This document shows, one piece after another, positions 34,844 to 42,950 of a DNA stretch of 64,000 bases (positions are counted from its first letter, which is position 1; each line of letters opens with the position of its first letter). The notes beneath the pieces were generated by a model that searched no databases, was not told where the DNA came from, and worked only from the letters and a program-made list of their open reading frames with translations. The DNA is taken from assembly GCF_965204195.1 (NCBI RefSeq), contig NZ_OZ241975.1, positions 2,170,001-2,234,000 of the forward strand. Direction: 5' to 3'. The stretch is from Poriferisodalis sp965204195. Its GTDB lineage: Bacteria > Actinomycetota > Acidimicrobiia > Acidimicrobiales > Poriferisodalaceae. Both the position numbers and the translations under genes were made by a program.

Positions 34844-35875
34844 ATGGCACGACTGTTGTTCGTGGTGTCCAGTGCAACGGAGATGGCGCTCGCCGATGGC
34901 ACGCCGCACGAGATCGGCTACTGGCCCGAAGAGGTGTACCGACCGCTGCACCGCTACCTCGAAGCCGACGTGGAGGTGGTGGTTGCAACGCCCGACGGCG
35001 CAGCGCCCACGCCCGACCCGCTCGGCCTAGAGCCTCGCTTCCACTACCGCGACGAGGACGAAGACTTCCTCGCATCGGTGATCCGGACGTTCGCGGTCGA
35101 TCCCGAGGACATCCGGATCACCCTGCACCACCTGACCGGGCTCGATCTCATTGCCGCTCGCAGCATCCAGCTTGCGGCCGGCTCCGCAGGCGTCGATCCG
35201 GTTGACGCTCGCTCGCATATCGAAGCAGCCGCTCGCGTTGCCTGGTTCGAGGACCGCAACTTTGTCGACGCTCTCTGCGATCCGGCAACGGGCGCGGCGC
35301 CCAGCGAGTTCCCCGGCGAGGCACAACTGCGTGCCATCGCGGGCGATGTCCAGCGCGAGGCGTCCGCCGAAGCCGAGCGCGTACGCATCGAGCTCACCAC
35401 CAGTGACCTGCTGATGAATCCTCGATCGCTGTCAGGCATCACCAACGAAGAGCTGGAGGGCTTCGACGGGGTCTTCTTCCCAGGCGGCCACGGGCCGATG
35501 GTCGACCTGGCGGCGAATCCCGATGTCGATCGCCTCGTTCGGCACTTCCACGAGCGCAGCCAAGTCGTGTCGGCCGTCTGCCACGGTCCCGCGGCGCTGC
35601 TCAGCGTCGGCACGGGTTACGACGGCGCGTGGCTGCTCGACGGCTACCGCATGACGGTGTTCACCAACGACGAGGAAGACCAAGTACCGGTGGGCCAGCT
35701 CGGCGCGCCGTGGTACGTCGAGACGGCGGTCCGCAACAAGGGTGCCGTGGTCGACAATGCCCCCAACGAGTGGGTCAGTCACGTGGTGGTCGATCGAAAT
35801 GTCGTCACCGGCCAGAACCCAGCGTCGTCGGATGCAGTGGCCGATGCAGTTCTCAAGAAGCTGGAGGTGCTGTAG
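34844..35875 (+). CDS. DJ-1/PfpI (Hsp31-like) protein with central insertion
   Basis: A 343-aa member of the type 1 glutamine-amidotransferase-like fold. The first strand MARLLFVVSSA, the FFPGGHGPMVDL loop near residue 212 and the nucleophile elbow SAVCHGPAALLS near 245 identify the Hsp31/GATase1-like branch, which includes glyoxalase III and chaperone activities. Normal members have 220-285 residues. Here about 130 residues between the second strand (near 55) and the SDLLMNPRSLSG segment (near 188) are extra and helical. It has GGGGGAAG before its ATG. Its stop touches the next ATG (TAGATG), so it leads the operon. It may detoxify reactive aldehydes made by the oxygenases; that is inference. 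Confidence 0.8.
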   Translation: MARLLFVVSSATEMALADGTPHEIGYWPEEVYRPLHRYLEADVEVVVATPDGAAPTPDPLGLEPRFHYRDEDEDFLASVIRTFAVDPEDIRITLHHLTGLDLIAARSIQLAAGSAGVDPVDARSHIEAAARVAWFEDRNFVDALCDPATGAAPSEFPGEAQLRAIAGDVQREASAEAERVRIELTTSDLLMNPRSLSGITNEELEGFDGVFFPGGHGPMVDLAANPDVDRLVRHFHERSQVVSAVCHGPAALLSVGTGYDGAWLLDGYRMTVFTNDEEDQVPVGQLGAPWYVETAVRNKGAVVDNAPNEWVSHVVVDRNVVTGQNPASSDAVADAVLKKLEVL

Positions 35876-36424
35876 ATGCCCGCTGGGGAGAACAGCACAG
35901 CCGACGCCAGCCTGTCGGTCGGCGACGCACTGGTACGCGCCCTCAACGCCCGAGACCTCGACGCAGCGATGGCGCTGTGCGATCCAGACGGCGAAGCCGT
36001 GCTGCCGCATCTCGCAGCAGCGGGCACGCTCGGCGCCGAGGGGCGTGCCTACTTCTCGGATTTGCTCGCCGCGTTTGCCGACCTGCGGGTGACGGTGCGC
36101 GCCAGCTTCCTCGCCGCAGACCCCGAGCACCCCGACGGAACGGTCGAGACTGTCGAGGTTCGCACCGCGGGCACGCAGAGCGACGACTTCTTGGGCATCA
36201 CCAACCAGGAGAAGTACTGCGACCTCGACCAGGCCTGGCGGCTGACGATCGCACCCGACGGCAAGATCACCCGGCTGCGGGGCTTCTGGGACCAGACGAT
36301 CCTGCTGCGGCGCCTCGCCGTGCGACGACTCGACGACATCAACATCACCGAGGCGGGCCAGAGCGTGACCACCCCGCCCGTGGCCACGTCGCCCGAAGCA
36401 CCGCATATCGCTGCAGCCAGCTGA
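35876..36424 (+). CDS. SnoaL/NTF2-like protein
   Basis: A 182-aa NTF2-fold protein (VGDALVRALNARDLDAAMALC, then GRAYFSDLLAAFADLRVTVRA, then ITRLRGFWDQTILLRRLA). It begins immediately after the DJ-1 stop, so translation is coupled. The C-terminal 25 residues are a Thr/Pro/Ala-rich tail. No catalytic set is recognised. Since another NTF2-like gene sits between it and the monooxygenase, both may help product handling, but nothing in the sequence proves this. Confidence 0.7.
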   Translation: MPAGENSTADASLSVGDALVRALNARDLDAAMALCDPDGEAVLPHLAAAGTLGAEGRAYFSDLLAAFADLRVTVRASFLAADPEHPDGTVETVEVRTAGTQSDDFLGITNQEKYCDLDQAWRLTIAPDGKITRLRGFWDQTILLRRLAVRRLDDINITEAGQSVTTPPVATSPEAPHIAAAS

Positions 36425-36433
36425 GGGAGCAGG

Positions 36434-36524
36434 CTGCACCGAACCCGAACCCGCCGAAACCATCGCCTCCGAACCCACCGCCACCGAACCCACCGAGACC
36501 ACCGCCACAACACTGGACACACCC
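36434..36524 (+). repeat. Low-complexity CCGAACC/ACCGCC tract before the second NTF2-like gene
   Basis: Degenerate repeats of ACCGAACCCACCG. In the frame of the ATG at 36525 they read as Thr/Glu/Pro (TEPTATEPTETTATTLDTP). That frame is open back to 36369 but has no ATG, GTG or TTG. There is also no ribosome site just before 36525. Confidence 0.6.
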
Positions 36525-37010
36525 ATGACCGCAACCGCCACCACCGAACGATCCGGCGCCAGCGCCGAGACGGCCGTGCAGGTCGTCGGCGGATTCTTCG
36601 ACGCCTACCGCGCCCGCGACGTCGAGGCCATGGTCGACCTGTGCGACGACAACGCCGGCTTCGACTACATCCCCTTCGAGGCTTGGGGCCGCCAGCGTGT
36701 GGTCCGTGGCGAAGGCAAAGTGCGAGGGGTGGGCAAGGCCATCTGGGACAGCCTCATCGACGCCTTCCCGAACCTCACCAACGCCGTCACCTCGATGGTG
36801 GCCGACGACAACGGCAACGTCGCCGTCGAGGTGCACATCGGCGGCACGCAGGCCAAGCCCTTCGCAGCAGTCGCCAACAGCGGCAAGCCCTACTGGCTGC
36901 CCCACCTGTTCGTGCTGCACGTCAACGAAGAGGGACTCATCGACAACAACCGGGCGTACTGGGACAACGCCGACTGGTACCAACAGCTCGACTGGATGGA
37001 GGTGGGCTGA
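36525..37010 (+). CDS. SnoaL/NTF2-like protein next to the diiron monooxygenase
   Basis: A 161-aa NTF2-fold protein with VVGGFFDAYRARDVEAMVDLC, a central GKAIWDSLIDAFPNLTNAV and the ending DNADWYQQLDWMEVG. The hydroxylase gene starts one base after its stop, and GGAGGTGGGC in its final codons serves as that gene's ribosome site, so the two are tightly coupled. The first dozen residues (TATATTERSGA) continue the Thr/Glu-rich low-complexity tract upstream, so the real start is not certain. Function unknown. Confidence 0.7.
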   Translation: MTATATTERSGASAETAVQVVGGFFDAYRARDVEAMVDLCDDNAGFDYIPFEAWGRQRVVRGEGKVRGVGKAIWDSLIDAFPNLTNAVTSMVADDNGNVAVEVHIGGTQAKPFAAVANSGKPYWLPHLFVLHVNEEGLIDNNRAYWDNADWYQQLDWMEVG

Positions 37011-37011
37011 C

Positions 37012-38535
37012 ATGGCAAAGCTCAAGCGAGAGCAATGGTTCGACCTGACCCGCGATGTCGAGTGGGAGTTCACCCACGTCGATCACGAAGCCGTGTATCC
37101 GGAGTGGATCTCAGGCACCGGCAAGATCCCGCTCGACGACTGGAAGCAGTGGAAAGAGCCCTATGTCACCTCGTACCCCGAGTACGTGGCGACCCAGGCT
37201 GAGAAGGACGCCGGCGCCTACTCCGTCAAGGCGGCGCTGGAGCGGTCATCGGTCTTCGACACCCTCGACGAGGGCTGGAAATCGGCGGCCAAGATGCACT
37301 TCGGCGGCATTGCGCTGATCGAGTTCATCGCCGTGCCGGCCGAGCTGAAGATGGCCCGGTTCGGCCTCGCTCCGTCGTGGCGCAATACGGCCGTGTACGG
37401 GGCACTCGACGAGATCCGCCACACGCAGATGAACATGTGGTTGGCCCACGAGCTTGTGGAGAAGGACCCGCAGTTCGACTGGACGCAGAAGGCGTATCAC
37501 ACCAACGAGTGGGGCATCATCGCCGCCCGGGCGGTGTTCGACGGGCTGATGATGAACCCCAACGCCGTCGACACGGCCATCCAGTTGCCGTTCACCTTCG
37601 AGACCGGCTTCACGAACCTGCAGTTCGTGGGGCTTGCGTCGGATGCGCTGGCGTCGGGCGACATCAACTTCGCCAACATGATCTCGTCCATCCAGACCGA
37701 TGAGGCCCGTCACGCTCAGCAGGGCGGGCCGACGCTCGAGATCCTCATGGAGCACGATCCCAAGCGAGCCCAGTGGGTCATCGACAAGACGTTCTGGGCT
37801 GCGGCGCGGCTCTTCTCGGTGCTCACCGGGCCGGCGATGGACTACTACACGCCGCTCGAGCACCGCAAGCAGTCGTACAAGGAGTTCATGGAGGAGTGGA
37901 TCGTCGACCAGTTCGTGTCGTCGATCGAGTCGTACGGCCTCAAGAAGCCGTGGTACTGGCAGGAATTCCTCGACGGGCTGGAGCTCTGGCATCACTCCTT
38001 GGCGCTGGGGCTGTGGTTCTGGCGACCGACCGTGTGGTGGATGCCCAAAGCCGGCATGCGCAAGGACGAACGCGAGTGGCTCAACGAGAAGTACCCGCGC
38101 TTCGAGCAGGAATTCGGGTTCATCTGGGACCAGATCGCCGAGAACATCAACAACGGCAACATGGAGCAGACGCTTCCGGCCACGCTGCCGTGGCTGTGCG
38201 ACCTCACGCACCTGCCGATCGGCACCTGCGGGGCGCCGAACAATCCGAAGTACCCCATCAAGAGCTACCCGCTCACCTACGGCGGCAGGACGTACCACTT
38301 CGACTCGAAGGTGTCGCGCCAGATCTGGTGGGAGGATCGTGATCTGCTGCACCAGAACTCGGTGATTCACCGTCTGCTCGGCGGCGAGATCGCCCAGCCC
38401 GACGTGCCCGGCATTCTGGCCTGGATGGGGCTCACGCCGGAGGTCATGGGCGACGACGCCGAGGGCTACGCCTGGGCGGCGGAATACCTGCCTTCCGAGC
38501 GCGTGCCAGCCGCGGCAGCAGGCGGCGGGGCATGA
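37012..38535 (+). CDS. Soluble diiron monooxygenase hydroxylase alpha subunit (TmoA-like)
   Basis: A 507-aa homologue of toluene-4-monooxygenase TmoA (500 aa). The diiron ligands fall at the same residue numbers as in TmoA: Glu104, Glu134, His137, Glu197, Glu231 and His234 (ALIEF, DEIRH, FETGFT, DEARH). Thr201 is also kept. Pocket residues Ile100, Ala107, Phe176, Phe196 and Phe205 match, but position 103, Gly in TmoA and a known control of regiospecificity, is Ile. It binds O2 and hydroxylates an arene or epoxidises an alkene. Its stop overlaps the fused gamma/effector gene by ATGA. Confidence 0.93.
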   Translation: MAKLKREQWFDLTRDVEWEFTHVDHEAVYPEWISGTGKIPLDDWKQWKEPYVTSYPEYVATQAEKDAGAYSVKAALERSSVFDTLDEGWKSAAKMHFGGIALIEFIAVPAELKMARFGLAPSWRNTAVYGALDEIRHTQMNMWLAHELVEKDPQFDWTQKAYHTNEWGIIAARAVFDGLMMNPNAVDTAIQLPFTFETGFTNLQFVGLASDALASGDINFANMISSIQTDEARHAQQGGPTLEILMEHDPKRAQWVIDKTFWAAARLFSVLTGPAMDYYTPLEHRKQSYKEFMEEWIVDQFVSSIESYGLKKPWYWQEFLDGLELWHHSLALGLWFWRPTVWWMPKAGMRKDEREWLNEKYPRFEQEFGFIWDQIAENINNGNMEQTLPATLPWLCDLTHLPIGTCGAPNNPKYPIKSYPLTYGGRTYHFDSKVSRQIWWEDRDLLHQNSVIHRLLGGEIAQPDVPGILAWMGLTPEVMGDDAEGYAWAAEYLPSERVPAAAAGGGA

Positions 38536-39158
38536 GCGACACAGCGGAAGCCGCTCCAGCGCCGCAGCCGTTCCCGGTCAATGCCGTCTTCGGCGATGAC
38601 TTCGTCACGCAGCTCGTGCTGGGCATGACCGACATGACCATCGATCAGTTCGCTGAGGCGGTGGCGGTGCATTCGGTCGGCAAGCGCCTGCGCGACTTGG
38701 GCCTGCCGAAGAAGGTCATCTACGAGGGGAAGGTGCTCGACGGCGACACCATGCTCGTCGAATCGGGAATCGTCCCGCTCACGAACGTCTACGTGGACTG
38801 GGTGTACGACGATGACCAAGCGACTGGCGGGCCGTCTGCCGAGTCCATGACGGTCAGCGACATCGGCCAACGGCGTTTGGTCGGCCCGGTGCTGCGCATG
38901 AGCGATGACATCGGGCCGGTCTTGGCGGCCATCGAGGACGACAACCCCGATGCAGACATCGATGTCGTCGACCAGGGCGCCTATGTGCGCATCCAGACCA
39001 CTGGGCGCCTGCGACTCACCCGCGAGTCGGCACAGCGGCGCCTAGGGCAGCGCTTCGAGCTCCGGCAGCTTGAGGCGTCGATGTCGGCATTCAGCGGGCG
39101 CATCCACACCAGCACCGACGAGATCGTCTGGGAGTACGACGAGGAAGCCGGGTCATGA
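38532..39158 (+). CDS. Fused TmoB-like gamma subunit and TmoD-like effector protein
   Basis: A 208-aa protein made of two normally separate parts. Residues 12-94 (FPVNAVFGDDFVTQLVLGMT to VYVDWVYDDD) match TmoB, the ubiquitin-like gamma subunit. Residues 106-208 (RLVGPVLRMSDDIGPVLAAI, then AYVRIQTTGRLRLTRES, then SAFSGRIHTSTDEIVW) match TmoD, the effector that binds the hydroxylase and tunes its diiron site. The linker is short and rich in Gly, Ser and Asp. The C-terminal part is 103 aa, the full TmoD length. An in-frame ATG at 38847 could give free effector, but its ribosome site is poor. It overlaps genes on both sides by ATGA. Confidence 0.9.
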   Translation: MSDTAEAAPAPQPFPVNAVFGDDFVTQLVLGMTDMTIDQFAEAVAVHSVGKRLRDLGLPKKVIYEGKVLDGDTMLVESGIVPLTNVYVDWVYDDDQATGGPSAESMTVSDIGQRRLVGPVLRMSDDIGPVLAAIEDDNPDADIDVVDQGAYVRIQTTGRLRLTRESAQRRLGQRFELRQLEASMSAFSGRIHTSTDEIVWEYDEEAGS

Positions 39159-40246
39159 GCGACGAAGCGACAGACGACACCGCTGCCGAGAACGGGTCCG
39201 GCAACGGCGCCCCGGCCGAGGCCGAGGCCGCGCCGCAGCCCCGCAAGCTGAGGACCTGGAGCTCCTTCGGCGATATCCGCCGCAAGCCGACGGAGTACGA
39301 GATCGTCAGCCACGATCTCAACTACACAACCCGGGCCGACCGGCATGCACCGCTCGAATCCAACCCGACGAGCCCGATGAACATGTGGCTGTCGACCTAC
39401 CGCGACCGCTCGCCGCTGCAGGTCGACGACTGGCACGCATACCGTGATCCCGACCGGCTGACCTACCGCGCCTATACGACCGGGCAGGCCGAGGCGGAGC
39501 ACACGGCTGCCACGCTGTTGGACGAGTACAGCGAAGCCGGACACGACGCCGGGTTGAGCACAGACTGGCTCGCGGCGCTGGGTGCGCTGTTCTGCCCGCT
39601 GCGCTTTCCCTACCACGGCATCCAGCAGATCCAGGCCTACATCGGGCTGGTGTCGCCGACGTCGTACCTGACCAACGCTGCATCGTTCGCGGCTGCGGAT
39701 TGCTTCCGCGTGGTGAATCTCGCTGCGTATCGCACGACAGAACTGAACCAGACGCACCCGGATGCCGGTTTTGGAACTGACGAGCGAGAGCACTGGCAGG
39801 GCGGGGCCGCTTGGCAGCCACTCCGCCGGGCAATCGAGACGGCCATGATCGCCTACGACTTCGGCGAGGCCCTCACGGCGACGAATCTGGTGATCCGGCC
39901 GGCCGTCGAGTCGGTGCTGTTCGAGTCGCTGGGCGAGGTGGCCCGAGCCAACGAAGACGATCTCACTTGGCTCCTGCTCAAGAGCTTGGGTGACGACGGC
40001 GAACGGGCGGGGCGCTGGTCAGCAGAGGTTGCACGTTTCAGCGTGGCGGCCAATGCCGACAACGTCGCGGTGTTCGCCAAGTGGGTCAGCCGCTGGAGGC
40101 CGCGAGCGGTCGATGCGGCGGCCGCGCTGGCGGAGGCTGTGGCCGCCGTGCCTGGGTCTCCGCTGTCGGCCGACGACATCGCCGCCGCTGCGGAGGCTGC
40201 GATGGATGCACGCCTGGCAGCAACCCAGGCGCCCGTAGCTGCCTGA
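39155..40246 (+). CDS. Soluble diiron monooxygenase hydroxylase beta subunit (TmoE-like)
   Basis: A 363-aa ferritin-like subunit without metal ligands that packs against the alpha subunit. It follows TmoE from RTWSSFGDIRRKPTEYEIVS (residue 33) through PMNMWLSTYRDRSPLQVDDW, YHGIQQIQAYIGLVSPTS, AYRTTELNQTHPDAGFG and FSVAANADNVAVFAKWVSRW. The first 30 residues are an Ala/Glu-rich extension and the last 45 an alanine-rich helix, both absent from TmoE. It starts at an ATGA overlap with the fused subunit gene. Confidence 0.92.
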   Translation: MSDEATDDTAAENGSGNGAPAEAEAAPQPRKLRTWSSFGDIRRKPTEYEIVSHDLNYTTRADRHAPLESNPTSPMNMWLSTYRDRSPLQVDDWHAYRDPDRLTYRAYTTGQAEAEHTAATLLDEYSEAGHDAGLSTDWLAALGALFCPLRFPYHGIQQIQAYIGLVSPTSYLTNAASFAAADCFRVVNLAAYRTTELNQTHPDAGFGTDEREHWQGGAAWQPLRRAIETAMIAYDFGEALTATNLVIRPAVESVLFESLGEVARANEDDLTWLLLKSLGDDGERAGRWSAEVARFSVAANADNVAVFAKWVSRWRPRAVDAAAALAEAVAAVPGSPLSADDIAAAAEAAMDARLAATQAPVAA

Positions 40247-40271
40247 ACCATTCGGCTGATCGGCACCGCTC

Positions 40272-40589
40272 ATGAGCGACGGCTGGCACGACGTGTGCGA
40301 TGAAGCCGACCTGTGGGAAGGCGACATGATGGGCGTGCAGGTCGCCGGCAAGCCCGTGCTGCTCGTGCGGGACGCCGAGGCGGTGCGCGCTTTCCGCGAC
40401 GTGTGCCCGCACCAGGAGAACCCGCTGCACACCGGTGTGCTCGACGAGGAGATCCTGGTCTGCGAATTCCACAACTGGATGTTCGACACCACGACCGGCG
40501 AGGCCATCAACCCGGTCGGTGAGTGCCTGACGGCGTACGAAGCCCGTGTGAGCGGCGACCGCATCGAGGTCCGATTCCCAGCAACCTGA
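40272..40589 (+). CDS. Rieske ferredoxin of the diiron monooxygenase (TmoC-like)
   Basis: A 105-aa Rieske [2Fe-2S] ferredoxin with CPHQENPLH and CEFHNWMFD (Cys-x-His and Cys-x-x-His about 17 apart). It should pass electrons from a reductase to the TmoA-like hydroxylase. The gene order is A, B-D, E, C, unlike the classical tmoABCDEF, and no NADH reductase (TmoF) gene follows. The stretch from 40590 to the next gene is C-rich and shows nothing else. Confidence 0.9.
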   Translation: MSDGWHDVCDEADLWEGDMMGVQVAGKPVLLVRDAEAVRAFRDVCPHQENPLHTGVLDEEILVCEFHNWMFDTTTGEAINPVGECLTAYEARVSGDRIEVRFPAT

Positions 40590-40717
40590 CCAAATCCGGC
40601 CGACCTGTTCCCTCCACCCCACCGTTCCCGCCGCTCCGGTCCACCCCGCCGCAGCGCCCTCATCGCGACACCCCCATCGCTCCGTCCGAGGCTTCCGCCC
40701 GCCGGGCGACGCCGGGG

Positions 40718-40723
40718 TAGGTT
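40718..40723 (+). promoter_or_regulatory. -10 hexamer TAGGTT of a leaderless PhyH gene
   Basis: TAGGTT, six bases, then the ATG at 40730, with no ribosome site. The PhyH and Rieske genes may therefore form a transcription unit apart from the diiron monooxygenase operon. Confidence 0.45.
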
Positions 40724-40729
40724 GGCGCG

Positions 40730-41566
40730 ATGCTCGCCGCTGGCGATGTGGAGTCGTTCAACGCCGATGGCTTCGTTGCGGTTGACTCGCTGATCGACCC
40801 CGATCTGATCGAGCCGCTGCGGGAGCGGTTCGACCGGCTGTTCTGCGGCGACTTCGAGACCGGCATCTCTCCCGACGAGGTCAACTGGCTTTCCGGCCGC
40901 GACGATCCGACCTTGACACGGCAGATCTGCAACGGCTGGAAGGCTGACCGGCTGATTGCCTCCACCGTGCTCGATGCCCGTCTCGGCGAGGCCGTGGCCA
41001 CCCTGGCGGGCTGGCCTGGTGCCCGCATCATCCAGGACAACGTGCTGTGGAAGCCTCCTGGCGCACGTTCGGTGGGCTTCCACCGAGACAACGCCTACCT
41101 GGCCTGGTACAGGCCGACCGAGATGTTCTCGTGCTGGATCGCGCTCGACGACACGGCAGCCGGCGGCGGCACCATGGAGATCGCACGGGGATCGCACCGC
41201 TGGCCCGCCGGCGGCGATCAGATGGGCGAGTTCCACGCGCCGGAGGACTACCGGGCGACCGTCACTGCCGCGGCGGATGCCGCGCGTGCTGAACTCGACA
41301 TTGCGCCGGTAGAGGTGCCCGGCGGCGGCGGGTCGTTTCATCACGGTTGGGCGTGGCACGGTTCGGGGCCGAACAGCTCAGATCGGCACCGGCGGGCGCT
41401 CGTGCTGCATTGCGCCTCCAGCGAGACTCGGTTCAACCGAGCCGGCTTCGGCGAGGGCAACGGGCCGATCTACTCGCGCTATGCCCGGCTCGCCGATGAC
41501 GAGATGGACGAGAACCACTTCCCGATCCTGTGGCGGCGTGACGGCTACCGCACGCCGGGCATCTAG
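40730..41566 (+). CDS. Phytanoyl-CoA dioxygenase (PhyH) family protein
   Basis: A 278-aa cupin-fold Fe(II)/2-oxoglutarate-type dioxygenase. The iron motif HRD is in VGFHRDNAYLAWY near residue 120, the distal His in FHHGWAWHGSGPN near 210, and the 2-oxoglutarate Arg in HRRALVLH near 225. Members hydroxylate unactivated carbons. It starts at a leaderless-looking ATG. A possible hairpin (GAACGC-CTA-GCGTTC) follows at 41593-41607. Confidence 0.85.
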   Translation: MLAAGDVESFNADGFVAVDSLIDPDLIEPLRERFDRLFCGDFETGISPDEVNWLSGRDDPTLTRQICNGWKADRLIASTVLDARLGEAVATLAGWPGARIIQDNVLWKPPGARSVGFHRDNAYLAWYRPTEMFSCWIALDDTAAGGGTMEIARGSHRWPAGGDQMGEFHAPEDYRATVTAAADAARAELDIAPVEVPGGGGSFHHGWAWHGSGPNSSDRHRRALVLHCASSETRFNRAGFGEGNGPIYSRYARLADDEMDENHFPILWRRDGYRTPGI

Positions 41567-41592
41567 CTGGCATCAGCGACAACCGGGCGCGT

Positions 41593-41607
41593 GAACGCCT
41601 AGCGTTC
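41593..41607. promoter_or_regulatory. GAACGC-CTA-GCGTTC palindrome before the Rieske alpha gene
   Basis: Perfect six-base arms around CTA, 24 bases upstream of the ATG at 41631. TAGCGT within it (41600-41605) resembles the -10 hexamers seen elsewhere here, so it may be an operator over the promoter. A hairpin terminator for the PhyH gene is the alternative. Confidence 0.4.
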
Positions 41608-41630
41608 GATGACACCGAGGGGGGACATCG

Positions 41631-42941
41631 ATGGCACTGACCGTGCAGAGCTCACCGGCATCGAACGACTACCGGCACCTCGTGCAGGACGACCGCATCC
41701 ACGGCAGCCTCTACACCGATCCCGCTGTGTTCGCCGACGAGATGCAACGCATCTACACCGACGGCTGGGTCTTTGTCGGCCACGAGTCCGAGGTACCCGA
41801 AGTCGGCGACTGGGTCTCCCGGCGCCTCGGCGCCGAGCCGGTGCTCATGGTGCGCAACCGTGACGGTGCGATCAGCGTCGTGGCGAACCGCTGTGCGCAC
41901 CGCGGCACCACGCTCTGCCCGCAGAACGACGGCAACCACCGCAACTTCCGCTGCGCTTACCACGGCTGGACCTACGACCTCGACGGCACGCTGCTCGGCG
42001 TGCCCGGACCAAAGGGCTTCCACAAAGACACCGCCGACCTGGGGCTCGACCGGCCCGGGCAGGTCGACGACTACCGGGGGTTCGTCTTCGCCAACCGCAG
42101 CGGCACTGCTGGACCGCTGAGCGATCATCTCGGCGCCGGCGGCACCGATCTCATTGATCGCACATCGAATATGTCGCCCACCGGCAGTGTCCGCCTCTCG
42201 GCGGGCTGGATCGGCCAGCACATCGACTCGAACTGGAAGATGTGGCCCGAGAGCGACAACGACGGCTACCACCTCAACTTCACCCATGCCTCGATGGCTC
42301 GTGCGGTGCCCGACACCTATTACGACGAAGTCGTCATGACCGGCGAGGATGCCTCGGCGTCGGTCACACGTGCCTACGACGGAGGCCACGTCGAACTCGA
42401 TTTCCGCCGCAGCTACACCTCCGAACTGGCCTGGCTCGGCACCACACGCGAGAAGGTCGCCGACTACTGCGAGGCCCTTGAGGGGTCCTATGGCTTCGAG
42501 AAGGCCAAGACGATCATGTGGGACGGCCCGCCGCACGCGCTGGTGTTCCCGAACCTGTTCCTGGCCGAAATGAACATCGCCCGGATCGAACCGGTCTCGC
42601 CGGGCGTGACGGTGCACCACCACACTCCCCTGCTGGTCGAGGGCACCGACGAGAGCGTCAACCGGCGGCTCGTGTTGCAGTCGGAGGCGGCGATGGGGCC
42701 TGCATCGTTCTTCCTGACCGACGACGCGGTGATTGCCGAACGCATGCATCGTGCCTTCGAAGGGGCTGCAGTTGGCGAGGACGGCTGGGTGGATCTCAGC
42801 CGGGGCCTCGAGCGCGAGCACGTCGAAGACGGCCAGCGCTGGAGCGACATCACCGACGAGACCACTAATCGCGGCTTCTGGCACCACTACCGCAAGGTCA
42901 TGGCCAGCGTCGCGGGCAGCAGTCCAAACGGCCACGCCTGA
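41631..42941 (+). CDS. Aromatic-ring-hydroxylating dioxygenase alpha subunit
   Basis: A 436-aa Rieske oxygenase alpha subunit. The cluster motif is CAHRG followed by CAYHGWTYDLDG; the catalytic iron site is in DNDGYHLNFTH near residue 213, with a later Asp. GAGGGGGGA precedes the ATG at 41631. The beta subunit gene follows after nine bases, so this is a two-subunit dioxygenase of the benzoate/toluene/biphenyl kind, which forms cis-dihydrodiols or removes groups from aromatic acids. No ferredoxin or reductase is dedicated to it, unless it shares the ferredoxin at 40272. Confidence 0.9.
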   Translation: MALTVQSSPASNDYRHLVQDDRIHGSLYTDPAVFADEMQRIYTDGWVFVGHESEVPEVGDWVSRRLGAEPVLMVRNRDGAISVVANRCAHRGTTLCPQNDGNHRNFRCAYHGWTYDLDGTLLGVPGPKGFHKDTADLGLDRPGQVDDYRGFVFANRSGTAGPLSDHLGAGGTDLIDRTSNMSPTGSVRLSAGWIGQHIDSNWKMWPESDNDGYHLNFTHASMARAVPDTYYDEVVMTGEDASASVTRAYDGGHVELDFRRSYTSELAWLGTTREKVADYCEALEGSYGFEKAKTIMWDGPPHALVFPNLFLAEMNIARIEPVSPGVTVHHHTPLLVEGTDESVNRRLVLQSEAAMGPASFFLTDDAVIAERMHRAFEGAAVGEDGWVDLSRGLEREHVEDGQRWSDITDETTNRGFWHHYRKVMASVAGSSPNGHA

Positions 42942-42950
42942 GCGGCTGCG

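Noticed and set aside
38847..39158. Treating the TmoD-like half as a separate gene from ATG 38847
   Set aside because: The frame is continuous from 38532, the ribosome site before 38847 is poor and both neighbours overlap the long frame by ATGA, so one fused protein is more likely.
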